Shown here one piece after another: positions 6,842-8,359 of a DNA stretch of 8,359 nt (within the stretch, counting starts at the first letter, position 1; every line of letters begins with the position of its first letter). The DNA comes from Verrucomicrobiia bacterium (GTDB lineage: Bacteria; Verrucomicrobiota; Verrucomicrobiia; Verrucomicrobiales; Akkermansiaceae): contig CANHKJ010000122.1 in the NCBI GenBank assembly GCA_947460915.1, forward strand, positions 1-8,359, written 5' to 3'. The translations under genes were made by a program, and so were the position numbers. The notes under the pieces were generated by a model. It had not been told where the DNA came from. It ran no database searches and saw only the letters and a list, made by a program, of their open reading frames with translations.

Positions 6842-6848
6842 CACTCCC

Positions 6849-8099
6849 ATGAAAACTGAATACGAAGCACCTGATACCCTCGCCAAAGCGGCACGGGGTC
6901 ACGACGATTACAATGCCGAGACCTCGGACATGCACGGTGAGCGCATGACCCTGAACATGGGGCCTTCTCACCCCGCGACTCACGGCGTGCTGCGTTTGAT
7001 CCTAGAGCTCGACGGCGAGACGATCATCAGTGCCGAGCCCGATGTCGGATTCTTGCATCGCGGTGACGAAAAAATCGCGGAAAACATGCACTACAATCAG
7101 TTTGTGCCCTACACCGACCGACTCGACTACTTAGCTCCTCTCGCAAACAACGTCGCTTACGCCTGCGCCGTGGAAAAACTCATGGGCTGGGAGCTGCCAC
7201 CGCGTGGTCAAGCACTGCGTGTTCTTTGCTGTGAACTTGCACGGATTTCTGCCCACATGCTCGGCGTGGGTGTCTGCGCGATGGACGTCGGTGCGATGAC
7301 GGTCTTCCTCTACACCTTCACCGAGCGCGAAAAAATTTACAACCTCTGCGAACAACTCACAGGAGCTCGTTTCACCACCTCTTACACCCGCGTCGGTGGC
7401 CAAATGCGCGACATGCCCCCTGGCTTCGAGCAATCCGTGCGCACTTTCCTCGATGAATGCGCCACCACTATTGAAGAGGTCGCCAAACTGCTCGACCGCA
7501 ACAAAATCTTCATCGACCGCATGGCTGATGTCGGCGTGATTTCGCAAGAAGATGCCATTTCCTGGGGTCTCACCGGTCCGAACCTCCGCGCCTCTGGTTG
7601 CCCGCGCGACCTTCGCAAGGACAACCCCTACCTTGGCTACGAAAAATACGAGTTCGATGTACCCATCGCCGAGGAAGGCGACTGTTACTCGCGCTACCAA
7701 GTTCGTATGGAAGAAATGCGCCAATCGATCAAGATTTGCCGCCAAGTGCTCGATACAATGCCTGCGGGCCCCGTCAATCTTGCCGATAGCAAATCGATGC
7801 TACCCAACAAGGAGAAAGTCCTGATGAGCATGGAAGAGCTGATCCATCACTTCATCGTCGCCACCCAAGGCATTTCCGCCCCCGAAGGCGAAGTCTATTT
7901 CGGCCACGAAAACCCCAAAGGCGAGCTCGGTTTCTACATCCATTCCAAAGGCGGCGGCGTGCCGCACCGTCTCAAGATCCGCAGCCCCTCCTTCTGCAAC
8001 CTCGCTCTCGTTTCGAAACTTCTCCCCGGTCACATGGTCTCGGACATCCCCGCGATCCTTGGCTCTCTCGACTTCGTGATGGGCGAGTGCGACCGTTAA
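6849..8099 (+). CDS. nuoD: NADH-quinone oxidoreductase subunit D (49 kDa quinone-site subunit)
   Basis: NuoD is the large hydrophilic subunit, related to [NiFe]-hydrogenase large subunits, that forms the quinone-reduction cavity together with NuoB and NuoH. The 416 residues are a complete stand-alone NuoD without the NuoC fusion found in E. coli. The family landmarks are clear: MGPSHPATHGVLR (residues 37-49, with His45 corresponding to the quinone-binding His38 of Thermus Nqo4), VPYTDRLDYL (residues 86-95, with Tyr94 corresponding by spacing to Tyr87), RVGGQMRDMPPGF, SWGLTGPNLRASG, and the C-terminal MGECDR (usually MGEVDR). The N-terminal 30 residues are variable and polar. The start at 6849 precedes the conserved block by a normal distance. 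The position after nuoN and vapBC is unusual, since nuoD normally lies between nuoC and nuoE. It may be the only copy, relocated, or a second copy. Confidence 0.97.
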   Translation: MKTEYEAPDTLAKAARGHDDYNAETSDMHGERMTLNMGPSHPATHGVLRLILELDGETIISAEPDVGFLHRGDEKIAENMHYNQFVPYTDRLDYLAPLANNVAYACAVEKLMGWELPPRGQALRVLCCELARISAHMLGVGVCAMDVGAMTVFLYTFTEREKIYNLCEQLTGARFTTSYTRVGGQMRDMPPGFEQSVRTFLDECATTIEEVAKLLDRNKIFIDRMADVGVISQEDAISWGLTGPNLRASGCPRDLRKDNPYLGYEKYEFDVPIAEEGDCYSRYQVRMEEMRQSIKICRQVLDTMPAGPVNLADSKSMLPNKEKVLMSMEELIHHFIVATQGISAPEGEVYFGHENPKGELGFYIHSKGGGVPHRLKIRSPSFCNLALVSKLLPGHMVSDIPAILGSLDFVMGECDR

Positions 8100-8138
8100 C
8101 ACCTGATTTTCCTGCTTTCTTTCGCCGATCAAACATGC

Positions 8139-8144
8139 TACTTT
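8139..8144 (+). promoter_or_regulatory. Weak candidate -10 element upstream of the secreted protein gene
   Basis: The 54 bases between nuoD and the secreted-protein gene contain TACTTT (8139-8144), a partial -10 match, 9 bases before the ATG. Only poor -35 candidates (TTTCTT near 8116) exist at the right spacing. No hairpin with a T-run is visible that would end the nuoD transcript. It is listed because the change of function suggests a separate transcription unit, but support is weak. Confidence 0.2.
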
Positions 8145-8153
8145 AACAAGGTT

Positions 8154-8359
8154 ATGAAAAATCTATTACTCGCAACCGCATTACTCACCGCTTCTACATT
8201 TGCTGCCTTCGATGCCTGGACCAGCAAAGATGGACGCACCGCCCAACTCGAACTCGTGAAAACCACTGGCGAAGGCGATGACCTTGCTGGAGAATTTCGG
8301 ATGAAAAACGGCAAAACCGTCACGATTAAAATGGCGGACCTCGACGAAACCAGTGCCGA
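8154..8359 (+). CDS. Secreted SHD1-like domain protein, 5' part
   Basis: The frame starting at ATG 8154 stays open to the window edge (68 codons), so the gene is 3'-partial. Residues 1 to about 18 look like a signal peptide: MKN, then a hydrophobic stretch LLLATALLTASTFA, with cleavage likely after an Ala near residue 17 or 18. After it comes AWTSKDGRTAQLELV and, near residues 52-64, MKNGKTVTIKMADLD. This pattern (aromatic, S-x-D-G-R, then a charged basic strand and a final L-x-x-L/D turn) resembles the small SHD1 (SLA1 homology domain 1)-like repeats frequent in secreted Verrucomicrobia and Planctomycetes proteins. Their function is unknown; downstream domains are outside the window. A weak AAGG lies just before the ATG. 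It is 54 bases after nuoD, same strand, and unlikely to be part of complex I. Confidence 0.75.
   Translation, partial: MKNLLLATALLTASTFAAFDAWTSKDGRTAQLELVKTTGEGDDLAGEFRMKNGKTVTIKMADLDETSA

Noticed and set aside
7131..7745. Open frame of 204 codons on the minus strand opposite nuoD
   Set aside because: It lies wholly antisense to a highly conserved NuoD coding region, shows no recognisable family, and is explained by codon bias of the real gene.
1..8359. CRISPR array, insertion sequence, tRNA or rRNA
   Set aside because: No regularly spaced repeats, transposase-like frames, terminal inverted repeats or tRNA-like folds were found; nearly all bases are within coding genes.

Overview
The window is the distal part of a bacterial respiratory complex I (type I NADH:quinone oxidoreductase, nuo) gene cluster, read entirely from the + strand. 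Three things suggest a Verrucomicrobia-type organism. NuoD is a separate protein rather than a NuoCD fusion. The start codons have almost no Shine-Dalgarno sequence and follow short pyrimidine-rich leaders. The final partial gene encodes a secreted protein with an SHD1-like motif, a kind common in Verrucomicrobia and Planctomycetes. The phylum call is an inference from gene content, not from a marker gene.

Layout: the 3' part of nuoI (5' end outside the window), then nuoJ, nuoK, nuoL, nuoM and nuoN, separated by 12 to 38 bases. A vapB-vapC type II toxin-antitoxin pair follows, then a full-length nuoD, then the first 68 codons of a secreted SHD1-like protein that runs off the right edge. No gap exceeds 54 bases. 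I see no RNA gene, CRISPR array, insertion sequence or convincing terminator.

Function: NuoI carries two [4Fe-4S] clusters of the peripheral arm, and NuoD helps form the quinone-reduction site next to them. NuoJ and NuoK link that site to the membrane arm, and NuoL, NuoM and NuoN are the antiporter-like proton-pumping subunits. VapBC has no known role in the complex and appears to be an insertion with its own promoter.

Points worth a second look: vapBC splits the nuo cluster and carries a near-consensus promoter that would start transcription at the vapB start codon (leaderless). nuoD sits at the 3' end of the cluster instead of between nuoC and nuoE. NuoM lacks the conserved TM7 lysine of its proton channel while NuoL and NuoN keep theirs. 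A TAACATTTTTTC-type leader recurs before several start codons. I found no convincing evidence of a wholly new system; the interest lies in the divergent NuoM and the cluster architecture.
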